Source of the DNA: Arthrobacter sp. SO5
GTDB lineage: Bacteria > Actinomycetota > Actinomycetes > Actinomycetales > Micrococcaceae
NCBI RefSeq assembly: GCF_020532805.1
Contig: NZ_MQTQ01000075.1
Span: 1-64,000, forward strand
Reading direction: 5' to 3'
Length of the DNA: 64,000 nt
The notes below the pieces were generated by a model. It worked only from the letters and a program-made list of their open reading frames with translations, did no database searches and was not told the origin of the DNA. Below, piece after piece: positions 18,089 through 27,172 of this stretch (the first letter of the stretch is position 1; every line of letters begins with the position of its first letter). The position numbers and the translations under genes were made by a program.

Positions 18089-18685
18089 GTGACCCTCTCC
18101 GATTTGCATGCCCAGCCCGTTACTGTGTCCGTTGTGCGCACAGTCCAACCCGGCCGGACGCGCCAGGCCAGCGCCTGGGCCCATGCAGGCCAGGAACTCG
18201 CCCGCGAATGGCCCGGCTACCTTGGTTCCGGCTGGGTCCGCACGTCCGGGGATTCGAATGAGTGGCACATGCTCTACCGCTTTGCCAATGCCAATCTCCT
18301 GAACGACTGGGAGCAGTCCGACGAGCGACGCTGGTGGATCGACAGCGCAGCAGACCTCGTGGAAGTTACGCAGATAGAACGGCGAACCGGCATTGAGGGT
18401 TGGTTCGCGCAGCCCGGAGATGCCCACCTCACCGTCCCCGAGACCGAAGTGCCGCCCCGGTGGAAGCAAATGGTCAGCATCTTTTTGCCCTTCTTTCCGC
18501 TGAGTCTGCTGGCCAACTTCCTGCTGCACCCGCTGACCCAGGGATGGCCCTTGACGCTCCAGGTGCTGCTGGCCACTTGTCTCCTCACCCCGCTGATGAC
18601 GTACGTTTTTCTGCCCGTGACCACCAGGCTGCTGGGTCCATGGCTTCGGAGGAAACGCTGGCAGGAGTCCGGAGACCGCACATGA
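18089..18685 (+). CDS. Antibiotic biosynthesis monooxygenase-like membrane protein
   Basis: A 198-residue protein. Residues about 10-100 form an ABM-type ferredoxin-like domain (VSVVRTVQPG ... WHMLYRFANANLLNDWEQSDERRWWID), followed by EVTQIERRTGIEGWF. The C-terminal part has two transmembrane helices (about 135-155 and 160-182) and a basic tail. This layout is the ABM-plus-two-TM family of many bacteria. Despite the name no antibiotic pathway is implied. The start is GTG. Confidence 0.82.
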   Translation: MTLSDLHAQPVTVSVVRTVQPGRTRQASAWAHAGQELAREWPGYLGSGWVRTSGDSNEWHMLYRFANANLLNDWEQSDERRWWIDSAADLVEVTQIERRTGIEGWFAQPGDAHLTVPETEVPPRWKQMVSIFLPFFPLSLLANFLLHPLTQGWPLTLQVLLATCLLTPLMTYVFLPVTTRLLGPWLRRKRWQESGDRT

Positions 18686-18764
18686 ATTTCGTGGCACTGG
18701 AATAGAGCCGGCATGGTGTACGTTTCAGCTCGAACAAGCCGGAAAAGAAAAGAGAATCACCTAA

Positions 18765-19067
18765 GTGGCAACCGATTATGATGAAGTCCGCTCCGACGTC
18801 AAGGAGACCCAGGACAACTCCCTGGAAGCACTGCAGTCGGCCAACGCTCCGGACGCCCTGAGCGTCGTTCGCGAGCTGGATGAAACCGACGGCCTGGACG
18901 GAGCAGGTGTCCCCGGCGGTGAGTTTATCGCCGAAGAGCTTATTGTCCAGGTCATCCCCCAGGCAGACGATGAGTTCACCTGCTACTCATGCTTCCTGGT
19001 CCGTCACCGGTCCCAGATTGCTCTGGAGAAAAACGGACACGTGTACTGCCTCGACTGCGAAGGATAG
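18765..19067 (+). CDS. DUF4193 family protein
   Basis: A 100-residue acidic protein specific to actinobacteria. It starts MATDYDEVRSDVKETQDNSLEALQ from GTG and ends in a four-cysteine, zinc-ribbon-like module (FTCYSCFLVRHRSQ ... HVYCLDCEG). Function is unknown; homologues are highly conserved and often sit near dUTPase in other genomes, though not here. Its stop codon lies inside the first unit of a 17-bp tandem duplication, and a hairpin terminator follows at 19085-19103. Confidence 0.88.
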   Translation: MATDYDEVRSDVKETQDNSLEALQSANAPDALSVVRELDETDGLDGAGVPGGEFIAEELIVQVIPQADDEFTCYSCFLVRHRSQIALEKNGHVYCLDCEG

Positions 19068-19503
19068 GTCGACTGCGAAGGATAGCCGGGAGCCGCTCCC
19101 GGCGTCCGGATCGGTTGCCGTGGACCACGTCGTCGCGCCCCAAAACTGACGTCGCAAGGCGCGATGACTCGCATGCCTCCCGGTGGGCCCGTTGGACGGT
19201 GGCAATAGTGTCCTCGGCATCGAGGATAAACGACTCCTCGGGCGTCGCCGGGATGCCGATCTCTTCTCGGGAACGGCATGTGAGGGCTTCGTCAAACCAG
19301 ACCTTCTCAACGAAGGTCGCGTGCTTCACCAGACCAAGCAGAGTAGTCCGGGACGGCACCAGCGACCGTCGGACCTGCTCCTCTGTCAGCCCGACCAGGC
19401 AGTGATTGAGCGCGCGGCGGTGCTCGCCAAGGAACGTCTCGAACTGGGCAAGGAGTGGTTGATCGACGACGTCCTCGGCGGAGGTAGTTGGGGGTGAGGG
19501 CAT
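18976..19503 (-). CDS. DinB/DUF664-like protein with lost C-terminus
   Basis: Residues about 15-130 match DUF664/DinB-like metal-dependent four-helix bundles: LLGLVKHATFVEKVWFDEAL with the first histidine, then a mid-region and SRLATSVLGRDDVVHGNR. Family members normally go on to a final helix with another His and Asp motif. Here the reading continues instead as Arg/Ser-rich sequence through the DUF4193 terminator and 92 bases into that gene on the opposite strand. The domain therefore seems truncated near 19110, and the listed end is only the formal stop. It may be non-functional. Confidence 0.6.
   Translation of the reverse strand: MPSPPTTSAEDVVDQPLLAQFETFLGEHRRALNHCLVGLTEEQVRRSLVPSRTTLLGLVKHATFVEKVWFDEALTCRSREEIGIPATPEESFILDAEDTIATVQRAHREACESSRLATSVLGRDDVVHGNRSGRRERLPAILRSRPILRSRGSTRVRFSPEQSGTGDGPGSMSSR
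19051..19085. repeat. 17-bp tandem duplication across a stop codon
   Basis: TCGACTGCGAAGGATAG occurs at 19051-19067 and again at 19069-19085, one base apart. The first copy encodes the last residues and TAG stop of the DUF4193 gene; the second places another copy of that end just before the terminator hairpin. Confidence 0.85.
19085..19103 (+). terminator. Hairpin after DUF4193 gene
   Basis: GCCGGGAG and CTCCCGGC form a perfect 8-bp stem with a 3-base loop (CCG), 18 bases after the DUF4193 stop. There is no T-run, as is common in GC-rich genomes. It lies inside the tail of the minus-strand DinB-like frame. Confidence 0.5.
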
Positions 19504-19576
19504 GTGTGAACTCTCCCATACCCGCCTCCCGGGAACAATCGCCTCCGTGGGGCTTCAGCCTTGCCACCCGAAGAGG

Positions 19577-19915
19577 TTACGCGCCGAGAATCTTCGCCTT
19601 CTGGACGGCGAACTCCTGTTCCGTGAGGATCCCTTGCTCCTTGAGCGCCCCGAGCTCCTTGAGCTGCTCGATGGCCTCGTTTGAAATTCCGGTCGTCGGG
19701 GGTGGAGCCGGTTGCTCGTAGGCAGGTTGCGGTGGCTGGTCCGAAGGTTGCTGTTGCTGGCCCATCTGCTGGTCATAAGCCTGCTGCTCCGCAGCCGCGG
19801 TCTGGGCGTCCTTTTCGGCGAACTTCGAAGCCTGCCGCCGTTGGACGCGGCCACTGACCGCGGTTGCTGTCCCGGCCACAACCGCCGTTCGCGCCATACC
19901 CCTAAGCAGTCCCAT
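19577..19915 (-). CDS. SHOCT domain protein
   Basis: A 112-residue protein: an N-terminal short hydrophobic/glycine-alanine stretch (MGLLRGMARTAVVAGTATAVSG), a Gln/Pro-rich linker (about 50-80) and a C-terminal SHOCT motif (SNEAIEQLKELGALKEQGILTEQEFAVQKAKIL). A ribosome site AGGAG precedes the ATG. It follows the DUF6325 gene by 31 bases on the same strand; such DUF6325-SHOCT pairs recur in Micrococcaceae, so the two probably work together. Function is unknown. Confidence 0.85.
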   Translation of the reverse strand: MGLLRGMARTAVVAGTATAVSGRVQRRQASKFAEKDAQTAAAEQQAYDQQMGQQQQPSDQPPQPAYEQPAPPPTTGISNEAIEQLKELGALKEQGILTEQEFAVQKAKILGA

Positions 19916-19946
19916 TTTCTTTCTCCTCTTGCGTCGGTCTTATGTA

Positions 19947-20414
19947 TCAGGCTACGGTCGGCTCGGCGTCGAGGGCCTCGAGCGCTGCCATCACGTCGGG
20001 AGCCGGGATCCGCGTGCTCGCGACGAGCTCGCCTCCGCCGTCGCGAACGGCCGCCACGAAGGGTGCGGCCCACGTGTTCTCGTAGACAATCAGCGCGGCT
20101 ACGCTCCCCGGAAGAATCGCGCTTGCTGCTTCCGCGATTTCCTCGTTGCCAAGAAGTCCGGAATGCGCGCCGTCGAAGTACGAAAACGCCTCCGCGGGAC
20201 CGCCCGGGTCGGTGAGCTCGAGGACTACAACCGAGCTGTCCTCGTTCTTCATGATGACGAGGAGATCAAAGAGCCGGATCACGCCCTGCTCAACGAGCCG
20301 CACAAGTTCTTCGCTCACCCGTCCCGTCAGTCCGGCCACAGGGAACTCAAGGAGCACGAAGTCGACCGGCCCGTGCGCCTCTGCCTCTGCCTCTGCCTCT
20401 GGTGTGGTTGTCAC
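19947..20414 (-). CDS. DUF6325 family protein
   Basis: A 155-residue soluble protein. The core HGPVDFVLLEFPVAGLTGRVSEELVRLVEQGVIRLFDLLVI and NTWAAPFVAAVRDGGGELVASTRIPAPDV is typical of DUF6325, a DUF1269-related family. I start at GTG 20414, which has GGAGG seven bases upstream; this puts an EAEAEAEA stretch encoded by a 6-bp microsatellite near the N-terminus. Located upstream of the SHOCT gene in an apparent two-gene operon and downstream of clpC. Function is unknown. Confidence 0.82.
   Translation of the reverse strand: MTTTPEAEAEAEAHGPVDFVLLEFPVAGLTGRVSEELVRLVEQGVIRLFDLLVIMKNEDSSVVVLELTDPGGPAEAFSYFDGAHSGLLGNEEIAEAASAILPGSVAALIVYENTWAAPFVAAVRDGGGELVASTRIPAPDVMAALEALDAEPTVA
20377..20400. 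repeat. Hexanucleotide microsatellite (GCCTCT x4)
   Basis: Four perfect copies of GCCTCT on the plus strand, encoding EAEAEAEA near the N-terminus of the DUF6325 protein. Unit changes would keep the frame. Confidence 0.85.
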
Positions 20415-20488
20415 TGGCTTTCCTCCGTTGCATTTCGAGCGCGCTGTCCGGCGCGTTGGTTCAAGTGTGGTCCTCGCCTGCCCGGGAG

Positions 20489-22993
20489 TCACCACCCGCG
20501 GCGAGTGATTCCCGCAGGCACATCGGGGATGCGCGGTTTGGCGTTGCCGGCGAACGTGAACTTGGCGTCGTCGCCTTCGCCTTCCACATCCACCACCACG
20601 ATGTCGCCGGAGTGGAGCTCGCCGAACAGGATCTTCTCGGAGAGCTGGTCCTCGATCTCGCGCTGGATGGTCCGGCGCAGCGGCCGGGCGCCCATCGCGG
20701 GGTCGTAGCCGCGCGTGGCCAGGAGCACCTTGGCCGCGGGCGTGAGTTCGATGCCCATGTCCTTGTCCTTGAGGCGCTTCTCCAGCCGGCCGACGAACAT
20801 GTCCACGATCTCGATGATCTCGTCCTGGGTCAGCTGCGGGAAGACCACCACATCGTCAACACGGTTCAGGAACTCGGGGCGGAAGTGCTGCTTGAGCTCC
20901 TCCGTGACCCGGGCACGCATCCGGTTGTAGCCGGTCTGGGTGTCCGTGCCGGACTGGAAGCCGGTGGCGACGCTCTTGGAGATGTCCCGGGTGCCAAGGT
21001 TCGTGGTCATGATAATCACGGTGTTCTTGAAGTCCACCACCCGGCCCTGGGAGTCGGTCAGGCGGCCGTCTTCCAGGATCTGCAGGAGCGAGTTGAACAG
21101 GTCCGGGTGGGCCTTTTCCACCTCGTCGAACAGGACCACGGAGAACGGGCGGCGGCGGACCTTTTCGGTCAGCTGCCCGCCCTCCTCGTAGCCCACATAG
21201 CCCGGAGGGGCACCGAAAAGGCGCGAGACCGTGTGCTTCTCCGAGTATTCGGACATATCCAGGGTGATCAGGGCATCCTCTTCACCGAACAGGAACTCGG
21301 CAAGGGCCTTGGCCAGTTCGGTCTTGCCGACGCCCGTGGGGCCGGCGAAGATGAACGAACCGCCCGGACGCTTCGGGTCCTTCAGGCCTGCACGGGTCCG
21401 GCGGATCGCCTGGGACAGGGCCTTGATGGCCTCGTTCTGGCCCACCACCCGCTTGTGCAGTTCATCCTCCATCTTCAGCAGCCGCGAGGACTCCTCCTCG
21501 GTCAGCTTGAAGACCGGGATGCCCGTGGAATTCGCCAGGACCTCGGCGATCAGGTCCTCATCCACCTGTGAACATCGGTCCAGAACGCCTGCACCCCAGA
21601 AGCGCGCCTGCTCCTTACGCAGTACAACAAGGCTCTGCTCCGTGTCGCGCAAAGCAGCGGCCTCCCGATAGTTGCCGGCGTCGATCGCGGCGTCTTTGGC
21701 TTTCCGGACGGCGATGATTCTGCTGGTCAGGGCCCTGAGCTCCGGCGGCGCCGTCATCCGGCGGATGCGCAGGCGTGCGCCGGCCTCGTCGATCAGGTCG
21801 ATCGCCTTGTCCGGGAGGAAGCGGTCCGAGATGTACCGGTCTGCGAGGGTCACGGAGGCGACGAGGGCGCCGTCGGTGATGGTGACGCGGTGGGGCGCCT
21901 CGTACCGGTCCCGCAGGCCCTTGAGGATCTCGATCGCGTGCGCAACCGAGGGCTCCTTGACCTGGATGGGCTGGAAACGCCGTTCCAGCGCGGCATCCTT
22001 CTCGATGTGCTTGCGGTACTCATCCAGCGTGGTGGCACCGATGGTCTGCAGCTCCCCGCGCGCCAGCATGGGCTTCAGGATCGAGGCCGCATCGATGGCA
22101 CCCTCCGCGGCACCGGCACCCACAAGCGTGTGGATCTCATCGATGAACAAGATGATGTCCCCGCGGGTACGGATCTCCTTGAGGACCTTCTTCAGCCGCT
22201 CCTCGAAGTCACCGCGGTACCGGGAGCCGGCCACCAGGGACCCGAGGTCCAAGGTGTACAGCTGCTTGTCCTTGATGGTCTCCGGGACATCGCCCCGGAC
22301 AATCGCCTGGGCCAGGCCCTCCACGACGGCGGTCTTGCCGACGCCGGGCTCGCCGATCAGCACCGGGTTGTTCTTGGTGCGCCGGGACAGGACCTGCATA
22401 ACGCGTTCCATCTCGGATTCCCGCCCGATGACCGGGTCCAGGGTGCACTCTGCAGCGGCCTGGGTCAGGTTCCGGCCGAACTGATCCAACACGGGCGACA
22501 TGGCGGCCGTCCACGCCCGTGAACCGGCACTGGCGCCCGGGCCTGTCGTGTTCCTGCCCGGGCTGTGGATGAGCCGGAGAACCTGGCGGCGCAGCCTGGC
22601 AGGTTCCGCGCCAAGGGAGGCCAGCACCTGGGTGGCCACACCTTCACCCTCGCGGATGATCCCGAGCAGCAGATGCTCCGTTCCGATGTAGTTGTGTCCC
22701 AGGTCCGCGGCTTCCCGCGGCGCCAGTTCCAGCACTTTCTTGGCCCGTGCAGTGAAGGGGATGCGCCCCGACGGTGCAGGCTGGCTGTGGCGCGTGAGCT
22801 CATCCACCTGCCACCGTGCGCTGCGGAGTGAGACGCCCAAACACTCAAGGGACCTGGCAGCCACGCCTTCATTCTCCCGGATCAGGCCCAACAGAAAGTG
22901 TTCGGTGCCAATATGCTGATGGCTCAGCAGCCATGCCTCTCCCTGGGCCAGCACCACGGCCTGCCGCGCACCGTCGGTAAATCGCTCAAACAT
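20489..22993 (-). CDS. ClpC-type AAA+ chaperone, probably an accessory paralogue
   Basis: An 834-residue Clp ATPase. Two Clp-N repeats (about 1-145) recognise adaptors or substrates. AAA1 has Walker A GEPGVGKT and Walker B LFIDEIH. A middle domain follows, and AAA2 has Walker [11 protein letters not shown] and Walker [11 protein letters not shown]. The C-terminal half ends in ITRRGW. It would unfold proteins for ClpP. The N-domain ([29 protein letters not shown]) departs from the usual housekeeping ClpC text, and no ClpP or CtsR gene is near, so I infer a second, stress-type copy. The ATG follows a GGGGAG ribosome site. Confidence 0.9.
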   Translation of the reverse strand: MFERFTDGARQAVVLAQGEAWLLSHQHIGTEHFLLGLIRENEGVAARSLECLGVSLRSARWQVDELTRHSQPAPSGRIPFTARAKKVLELAPREAADLGHNYIGTEHLLLGIIREGEGVATQVLASLGAEPARLRRQVLRLIHSPGRNTTGPGASAGSRAWTAAMSPVLDQFGRNLTQAAAECTLDPVIGRESEMERVMQVLSRRTKNNPVLIGEPGVGKTAVVEGLAQAIVRGDVPETIKDKQLYTLDLGSLVAGSRYRGDFEERLKKVLKEIRTRGDIILFIDEIHTLVGAGAAEGAIDAASILKPMLARGELQTIGATTLDEYRKHIEKDAALERRFQPIQVKEPSVAHAIEILKGLRDRYEAPHRVTITDGALVASVTLADRYISDRFLPDKAIDLIDEAGARLRIRRMTAPPELRALTSRIIAVRKAKDAAIDAGNYREAAALRDTEQSLVVLRKEQARFWGAGVLDRCSQVDEDLIAEVLANSTGIPVFKLTEEESSRLLKMEDELHKRVVGQNEAIKALSQAIRRTRAGLKDPKRPGGSFIFAGPTGVGKTELAKALAEFLFGEEDALITLDMSEYSEKHTVSRLFGAPPGYVGYEEGGQLTEKVRRRPFSVVLFDEVEKAHPDLFNSLLQILEDGRLTDSQGRVVDFKNTVIIMTTNLGTRDISKSVATGFQSGTDTQTGYNRMRARVTEELKQHFRPEFLNRVDDVVVFPQLTQDEIIEIVDMFVGRLEKRLKDKDMGIELTPAAKVLLATRGYDPAMGARPLRRTIQREIEDQLSEKILFGELHSGDIVVVDVEGEGDDAKFTFAGNAKPRIPDVPAGITRRGW

Positions 22994-23427
22994 TTCCCAA
23001 CACTCCCCGCTGCAGCCTCCCAGCTGCTACGAAGTCTCATCCGGCCGAGGGCGGGACTCTAGATCCGCGACGATGTCGACGGGGAGCCGGCATCGCCGGT
23101 GCCGTTCCCGCTCACCAGGGCCGGTGCGGCATGGGGCCACGCAATGCTGGGCGTGGACTGGTGACCACTTAAGCAAGTCGGACATGGCGGTACTCCCGTG
23201 GATCATGGAAGTGGATCATGGAAAAGGGCCGGGAACAAGGTTGATACGTCCAGTAGAAGCCTTTTGGGCGCGGCAGTGCAGGGGCGAAGGCCCATCCGGA
23301 GCTCACAACCGCGCCGGTTACCGCCAGTGGCTTGCCGCTTACGCCTTCGACGCCGACTTCATCAATGGGCTGCCGTACGCCTCGATCACTGCGCTGTGCC
23401 GTACGCGGCGTGTGCTCCGCTTTGCCT
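22994..23427. other. 434-base intergenic region
   Basis: This lies between the clpC start and the end of the DUF7793-like gene. It presumably carries the clpC promoter. A 13-bp tandem duplication, GTGGATCATGGAA, occupies 23198-23210 and 23211-23223. The plus-strand frame from 23073 to 23462 shows no family resemblance and overlaps the next gene, so I do not call it. Confidence 0.4.
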
Positions 23428-23835
23428 CTAGGGCGACGGCGCGTCGATCGGCGTTGCGGTGACAGTCCTCAGCCAGGCCAGGGCGTCGTCCCGCGACGTG
23501 AAGAACCGGTGCGGGTAGCGCGTGTACCGGCTCATGGCGGCGGCTAAGACACGATCCACAGCACTGGATCCCAGCACGGCGATGGCGGAAACGCCCGTCG
23601 TCTGGGCGAATGCGTGCCGGGCGGCGGCGCTTATCTCTACGTCCGTCATTTCGGACAGCATTGGCATCGGAGTGCCGCCGCCGATGCGTTCCGCGGCCAG
23701 GATGGCATCCCGGGCGTCGTCGACGTCGACAAAAGATCCGGGGCGCCACGTTGACTGAATGATGCCCGCGATGACTTCCAGCGAGTTCTTGCCCTGAGCG
23801 GCTGTGATAATCCTCAAATGACTGGGGCCCTTCAT
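23428..23835 (-). CDS. DUF7793-like (STAS-related) protein, paralogue
   Basis: A 135-residue protein. GSFVDVDDARDAILA near residue 35, SSAVDRVLAAAMSRY and FFTSRDDALAWLRTV near the C-terminus match the paralogue at 16939-17343. Its ATG overlaps the TGA of the upstream MFS gene (ATGA), and it has no clear ribosome site of its own, so it is probably translated by coupling. An in-frame extension further upstream would lie fully inside the MFS gene. Function is unknown. Confidence 0.72.
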   Translation of the reverse strand: MKGPSHLRIITAAQGKNSLEVIAGIIQSTWRPGSFVDVDDARDAILAAERIGGGTPMPMLSEMTDVEISAAARHAFAQTTGVSAIAVLGSSAVDRVLAAAMSRYTRYPHRFFTSRDDALAWLRTVTATPIDAPSP

Positions 23836-25115
23836 GTTGCGCTGGGGCGCCGACCTTCCGCGTTGGCCGTCCCTGCCGAAGCGTTCGCCTGATCGGCCTT
23901 GGGCCGCTGCAGACGACTCGCCAAGAGGAACGGCACCGCGATCAACTCTATAACGCCGGCGATGGCCAGCGAGGCAGCGTAGCCGTACACGTCGGCCGCC
24001 CGGCCGAGCAACGGCTGCACCACCACTCCGCCGCTCGACCCCATAAGTGAGTCGAAGCTCAGCACGGTGGCCCGCTGCTTTGAGGCGATCATGTCGTTGA
24101 GGTACGCCTGCCGCACCGGGGTGCCAGCCGCTGAGACCAGAGCCCAGAGTGCCAACAGCGCCAAGGCCACCCAGAACACTTGGACAAACCCCAGCAAGAC
24201 CAGGATCAGTGTGCTCACGATGCTGCTCAAAATCAACACCGTCGTGCGTCTGCGAACGAGGCGCCGGATGCGGGGCGCCATCCACCCGCCAAGTACCTGC
24301 GCTCCGGCCACGATTGCTGCCGCCAGACCCGCCACCGAGTACGCGTGAGGGTCACCGAAGAGACCAAGCAGGTAGGGCTGCAGGGCGTAGAACACGTAGA
24401 TCCCGACGCCCGCGCTGAACGGTGCGGCGAGCATTACGTAACGCACGGGTGGATTCTTCAATCCGTTCTCGATCGACGCTGACAGCACGGCGCGGGTGGC
24501 CTGAAGAGGGCGGGATGAGCGTTCGGGAGTGAAACCGACATCGTGCATGAGCGAAAAGGCGACGGCGAACATGACCAACAGCACGCCCACGCGCATCAGG
24601 AACGGCACACCCAGGTTGGTGGCCTGCGCGATCACGCCGCCGGCCACAGAGCCGACGAGCATCGCTATGCCCGACACCATCTGTCCACGCCCGAGCACCG
24701 TCTCCAGCGCGCCCCGATACCCCGCGAAGTGCAAGGCGTCGACGAGCCACGCCTCGACTGCGCCCGAGAAGAAGGTGAAGCCCAGACCGAGCGAGACCGA
24801 CACCAGCGCCCAGGCCCAGAACGGAGCGGAGACCTGCCAGAGCAGGTAGTAGACATAGGTCGCTACGGCCAGGGTCACAGTGCCGAGCAGGAAAGAGACT
24901 CGGCGTCCCCAGCCATCGGCAATCACTCCCGTGGGAACCTCGAACAGCACCATGCCGGCAGTAAAGAAGGCGTTTGCGGCGAAGGCTTCGAGGTTGCTGA
25001 GTCCCGCATCCAACAGGAAGAGGGTGTTGATCCCCCAGATGAACGAGGCGGCAAGGGTGTTGCCCAGCGTCAACGTGAGAAAGATGCGTTGAATCTTTAG
25101 GGCGGCGGCATTCAT
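23832..25115 (-). CDS. MFS transporter
   Basis: A membrane protein of about 427 residues with 12 hydrophobic segments of the major facilitator superfamily. The loop ADGWGRRVSFLLGTVTLAVATYVYY after helix 2 is the MFS motif A (usually GxLaDrxGrrxxl). It is probably a drug or metabolite exporter; the substrate is unknown. I start at the ATG 25115 (MNAAALKIQRIFLTLTLG); a GTG twelve codons upstream also fits and sits nearer a GAAGGAG sequence. It ends in the overlapping DUF7793-like gene. Confidence 0.85.
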   Translation of the reverse strand: MNAAALKIQRIFLTLTLGNTLAASFIWGINTLFLLDAGLSNLEAFAANAFFTAGMVLFEVPTGVIADGWGRRVSFLLGTVTLAVATYVYYLLWQVSAPFWAWALVSVSLGLGFTFFSGAVEAWLVDALHFAGYRGALETVLGRGQMVSGIAMLVGSVAGGVIAQATNLGVPFLMRVGVLLVMFAVAFSLMHDVGFTPERSSRPLQATRAVLSASIENGLKNPPVRYVMLAAPFSAGVGIYVFYALQPYLLGLFGDPHAYSVAGLAAAIVAGAQVLGGWMAPRIRRLVRRRTTVLILSSIVSTLILVLLGFVQVFWVALALLALWALVSAAGTPVRQAYLNDMIASKQRATVLSFDSLMGSSGGVVVQPLLGRAADVYGYAASLAIAGVIELIAVPFLLASRLQRPKADQANASAGTANAEGRRPSAT

Positions 25116-25240
25116 CTCGTCGCCGTCACCGCCAGGGCGAAGGGTCACCACGAGGCTATTCTCGTCTCCTTCGCCTGCGCACGCCAGAGCAGATGGCTAG
25201 TACCGCGGATCACCGCACCGCCGAAGCCGTGCGTTCAGCC

Positions 25241-26406
25241 TCAGGCGGGCTGCCAGACGACGGGAAGCTTCTTCAGACCGTAAATGATGGTACTGTCCAT
25301 CCGTTCCAAATGCGTACGCGGTGCCAGCGCCAGCCCGGGCAGGCGGTCGATGACGGTCTGCAGTGCAATCCGGGCTTCCAACCGGGCGAGCGGTGCCCCG
25401 AGACAGAAGTGGATGCCCTGGCCAAAGGCCAGGTGGCGGTTGGGGGTTCGCCCGACGTCGAAAACGTCCGGATGCAGAAAATGCTTCTCGTCCCGGTTCG
25501 CTGACCCGATCCAGGCGACGAGGGGCGAACCGGCGGGGATTTGGTGCTCGCCGACCGATGTATCGGCGGCCGCGACGCGATACATCGATTGGACCGGGAG
25601 AGGTAGCGCAGCACTTCTTCGACGGCCTCCGGCAGCAGGGACGGCTCGGCGGCGAGCCGCGGAATCGTGCCGGGGTCTTCGCTGAAACACAGCACGGCGT
25701 TGCCGATCAGGTTTGTGGTTGTTTCGTTGCCCGCCACAAGCAACAGGCTGCAGAACCCGAGCAACTCGACGACGCTGAGGTGTTCGCCCTCGATCTGCGC
25801 CGCCAAGAGCCTGCTGATCAAATCGTTGCCCGGGCGGCGCCTGCGTTCCTCGATCATCCCCAGGAAATAGTCTGCCATTTCATGGTTTGCGTCATCATGG
25901 TGGTGCTCATCCGTTTCCGGTCGGGTTTGGCTGACTATTGCATCAGACCACTTTTTGAATCGATCCCGGTCCCCCGCCGGGATGCCCATGAGTTCCGCGA
26001 TGACGATCACGGGCAACGGATATGCCACGTCCTTTATGAGGTCCATCGCACCAGCGGAGATCGCCGGGGCCAGCAGCTCATTCGTTATGTCGAAGATCCG
26101 CGGGGCCAGCGCCTCCACTGCCCGGGGCGTGAATGCCTGCGTCACCAGGGAGCGTAACTGGCGGTGCCGGGGCGGGTCCGTATTGATCAGGCTGGCAGCG
26201 AAGAGCTGGCCCGTCTCGGAGGGATTCTCGCCGCCCATCCGGGACGAAAACGTGACGTGCTCTGAAAGGACCCGCTGCACGTCGTCGTAGCGGAAAACAT
26301 GCCACACCCCGGACTGCGGATCCCTGAAGACAGGCTGGCTTTTCCTCATCTTTTCGTATCCGGGAAAAGGATCCAGCGGCTGTTCACTGGCGGAAACACC
26401 GATCAT
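25241..26406 (-). pseudogene. Cytochrome P450 with a single-base frameshift
   Basis: The gene encodes a bacterial class I-type cytochrome P450 that would be 388 residues. The start ATG at 26406 has AGGAGG upstream. The first frame carries SGVWHVFRYDDVQ, DPPRHRQLRSLVTQAF, the I-helix LLLVAGNETTTNLIG and the K-helix ExxR (EEVLRY). Immediately after RYLS the sequence leaves this frame and continues in the next one as PVQSMYRVAAADT. That second frame carries the heme-binding FGQGIHFCLGAPLA. The break is at about 25595-25600, in a run of three C (minus strand) where four would restore it. Total length is 1166 bases, one short of a perfect frame. It is either a recent mutation or a sequence error. 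No ferredoxin or reductase gene is adjacent. Confidence 0.88.
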
Positions 26407-26608
26407 GGCTGGTCCTCCTGATAATTCCGGCGCCTGTTCGTCCTGATGACGGAACAACCGTCGGGTGGCCCGGGCCGCGCAGAAAGTTGGGCTCATGGCT
26501 TCGGCATCAGCAGCACAAGTTTATTACCCAAAGACAGCTTTCGGTCCCCCTGGACCCAAAAAAGCCGTGGGAACCCTGTACCCGCGCGTCGGCAGCCAGA
26601 GGACGGAC

Positions 26609-27100
26609 CTAGATTCTTCCCCCGCGGTCACCGGCGTTCCGGAGATGCCGGATGAGCGCGTCCAGGATCGGCAGTTGACCCCGTACCAGCTTGAGGCGGG
26701 CCTCGGGTTCCCCGATCCATTGCGCGCCGTCGACTTCGGGGTAATTTCGGACGGCGCCGGATCCCTTCGGCCATTCCAGGGCAAAGGTGTTGCTCACGAT
26801 TCGTTCGGGATCAAAGCCCGATTCGGCGGCGAAGGCCGTGATCACCTTGCCCGAGGGTTGCCGAAAGTCCCCCAGCTGGATGTAATCGACCCGAGGGGCC
26901 GGAGTGCCCATTTCCTCTGCGAACTCGCACTTCGCTGCCGCCAGCGGGTCCTCGTCCGCAGCGTATTCGCCCTTGGGAATTGACCAGGCATGGGCATCCT
27001 TGCGGGCCCAAAAAGGTCCTCCCATATGGGCTAGCCAAACCTGCACGTCTGAAGAACTGCCGTGCCGGTACAGCAGAATACCTGCGCTCCGAACTGTCAT
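26609..27100 (-). CDS. Nudix hydrolase
   Basis: A 163-residue Nudix protein. The Nudix box is visible from GEYAADEDPLAAAKCEFAEEMG: the Gly, the Glu six residues later and the EFxEExG part fit, but the usual Arg-Glu is Cys-Glu. SIPKGEY and WLAHMGGPFWA before the box are typical of the small NTP-pyrophosphohydrolase group related to bis(5'-nucleosyl)-tetraphosphatases. It probably hydrolyses a nucleoside diphosphate derivative. I start at the second of two near ATG/GTG codons, after a GGTGGGGG stretch. Confidence 0.82.
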   Translation of the reverse strand: MTVRSAGILLYRHGSSSDVQVWLAHMGGPFWARKDAHAWSIPKGEYAADEDPLAAAKCEFAEEMGTPAPRVDYIQLGDFRQPSGKVITAFAAESGFDPERIVSNTFALEWPKGSGAVRNYPEVDGAQWIGEPEARLKLVRGQLPILDALIRHLRNAGDRGGRI

Positions 27101-27172
27101 CGCCACCCCCACCTGAAGGGCTGGGAATCCGGCCGGCGAACTGCCGCGGTCCCGGCACGGTCCAGCCGACTG

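Noticed and set aside
23073..23462. Plus-strand 129-codon frame upstream of the DUF7793-like gene
   Set aside because: No ribosome site or family; it overlaps the 3' end of a well-supported gene on the other strand.
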